DNA of 12,089 bases, taken from assembly GCA_900545325.1 (NCBI GenBank), contig UQZE01000057.1:1-12089 (forward strand), read 5' to 3'. The notes under the pieces are model-generated. The model made no database searches, was not told the origin of the DNA, and worked only from the letters and a program-made list of their open reading frames with translations. Shown here in pieces: positions 11,421 through 12,089 of this stretch. Every line of letters begins with the position of its first letter. Position 1 is the first letter of the stretch. The position numbers and the translations under genes were made by a program. Source of the stretch: an uncultured Eubacteriales bacterium (GTDB lineage: Bacteria; Bacillota; Clostridia; Christensenellales; Borkfalkiaceae).

Positions 11421-11936
11421 ATGAAAAGTTACGTACTGTCCGTGCTTGTGAAAAATCATTCGGGCGTGCTGCGCCGCGTGAGTTCTCTCTTTGCGCGCAG
11501 GGGATACAATATCGAAAGCCTTACCGTCGGCGTAACGGAAAATCCAAAGCTTTCGCGCATGACCGTGGTCGTTTCGGGCGACGAATATATCGTCGACCAG
11601 ATCACCAAGCAGGTGAGCAAACTCGTGGAGATCCTCAACGTGGAGATCCTCGATCCCGAAACGTCGGTGTTCCGCGAACTCGTGCTGATCAAGGTGCGGA
11701 CGACCCGTTCCACCCGCGCGGAGATTTTGGAAATTTCCAACATATTCCGCTCGCGAGTGGTGGACGTTGCGGAAAATTCCCTTGTGCTGGAAGCCACGGG
11801 GGACGCCAACAAGCTGAAAGCGCTGATCAGAATGCTCGAACCGTTTACCGTTCTGGAGATCGTGCGCACGGGTTTCGCCGCGGTTCGCCGCGGGGAAAAA
11901 AGCTTTTCGAGGGAGGCTGAAAATGAAGAAAATTAA
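11421..11936 (+). CDS. ilvN: Acetolactate synthase small (regulatory) subunit
   Basis: A 171-residue cytosolic regulatory subunit that activates the catalytic subunit IlvB and gives feedback inhibition by branched-chain amino acids, typically valine. The ACT domain spans about residues 2-75: LSVLVKNHSGVLRRVSSLFARRGYNIESLTVG, then LSRMTVVVSGDE, matches the IlvN consensus closely. The C-terminal ALS small-subunit domain (about 83-160) reads ELVLIKVRT, then LEATGDANKLKALIRMLEPF and EIVRTGFAAVRRG. Length is normal. GGAG (11411-11414) lies 6 nt before the ATG. It is the first gene after the T-box; the catalytic ilvB is not upstream, contrary to the usual ilvB-ilvN order. The last 14 nt overlap leuA. 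Confidence 0.95.
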   Translation: MKSYVLSVLVKNHSGVLRRVSSLFARRGYNIESLTVGVTENPKLSRMTVVVSGDEYIVDQITKQVSKLVEILNVEILDPETSVFRELVLIKVRTTRSTRAEILEISNIFRSRVVDVAENSLVLEATGDANKLKALIRMLEPFTVLEIVRTGFAAVRRGEKSFSREAENEEN

Positions 11937-12089
11937 GATTTTCGACACTACGCTGCGCGACGGCGAACAATCGCCCGGCTGCAGCATGAATATGAGCGAA
12001 AAGCTCAAGATGGCCGCCCAGCTGGACGCGCTGGGCGTGGACGTGATAGAGGCGGGATTCGCCATCGCCTCGCCCGGCGATTTCGCCGC
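11923..12089 (+). CDS. leuA: 2-isopropylmalate synthase, N-terminal part (3' end outside window)
   Basis: The first 55 residues of a DRE-TIM metallolyase condensing acetyl-CoA with 2-oxoisovalerate, the committed step of leucine synthesis. The segment starts with FDTTLRDGEQSPGCSMN, the family's metal and catalytic motif, then EKLKMAAQLDALGVDVIEAGF and ASPGDF, typical of LeuA. IEAGFAIASPGDF has Ala where LeuA usually has Pro (IEAGFPIASPGDF); the effect is unclear. GGGAGG (11911-11916) 6 nt before the ATG fixes the start, inside the ilvN end. Close relatives (citramalate or homocitrate synthase) share the motif and cannot be fully excluded from a fragment, but the Leu-type T-box and the ilvN neighbour favour LeuA. 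Confidence 0.9.
   Translation, partial: MKKIKIFDTTLRDGEQSPGCSMNMSEKLKMAAQLDALGVDVIEAGFAIASPGDFA

Noticed and set aside
11309..11920. 203-codon plus-strand frame starting in the T-box leader
   Set aside because: Its first part is T-box and terminator sequence and the rest is an alternate frame of ilvN.
1..12089. CRISPR arrays, insertion sequences, tRNA or rRNA genes
   Set aside because: No regularly spaced repeats, transposase motifs, tRNA cloverleaf with TTCGA arm or rRNA-like segments were seen on either strand.

Overview
The window reads as a chromosomal segment of a Bacillota (Clostridia-type) bacterium. All genes lie on the + strand. Ribosome binding sites are strong AGGAGG types, promoters are textbook TTGACA-17 bp-TATAAT-like sigma-A sites, a tRNA-sensing T-box leader is present, and the FeoA/FeoA/FeoB/Cys-rich-protein and Pst gene types are those common in anaerobic Firmicutes. 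Coding DNA is moderately GC-rich, while intergenic regions are AT-rich. No mobile element, CRISPR array, tRNA or rRNA was seen. Species cannot be named from this alone.

Layout: (1) 1-640: the 3' end of methylglyoxal synthase (mgsA), then a DtxR-family regulator with an apparently complete DtxR/IdeR-type primary metal site, closed by a clear terminator. (2) 674-4147: an iron-uptake operon. A consensus promoter is flanked by two near-identical palindromic operators 85 bp apart. The genes are a second DtxR-like protein whose metal ligands are all replaced, two small FeoA proteins, the Fe(II) transporter FeoB and a tiny Cys-rich membrane protein. (3) 4227-6811: a copper-efflux unit. The promoter places the predicted transcription start exactly on the ATG of a P1B-type Cu(I) ATPase (copA). 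A CopZ-like chaperone domain is fused in frame to its C-terminus and also has its own internal Shine-Dalgarno and ATG. (4) 6818-11069: a phosphate-uptake operon pstS-pstCA-pstB-phoU behind three 11-bp-spaced Pho-box-like repeats. PstS has its two halves in swapped (circularly permuted) order, and PstC and PstA are one polypeptide. (5) 11090-12089: a promoter, a T-box leader with a probable leucine (CUC) specifier and a strong terminator, then the acetolactate synthase small subunit (ilvN) and the start of 2-isopropylmalate synthase (leuA).

How the genes work together: regions 1 and 2 probably form an iron-homeostasis neighbourhood, in which the intact DtxR-type protein is the plausible Fe(II)-dependent repressor and the degenerate paralogue heads the feo operon. 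Regions 3 and 4 are self-contained copper-export and phosphate-import units. Region 5 couples branched-chain amino-acid synthesis to leucyl-tRNA charging. The observations most worth following up are the permuted PstS, the nested copZ start inside copA, the metal-site-less DtxR paralogue with its twin operators, and the predicted leaderless copA message.
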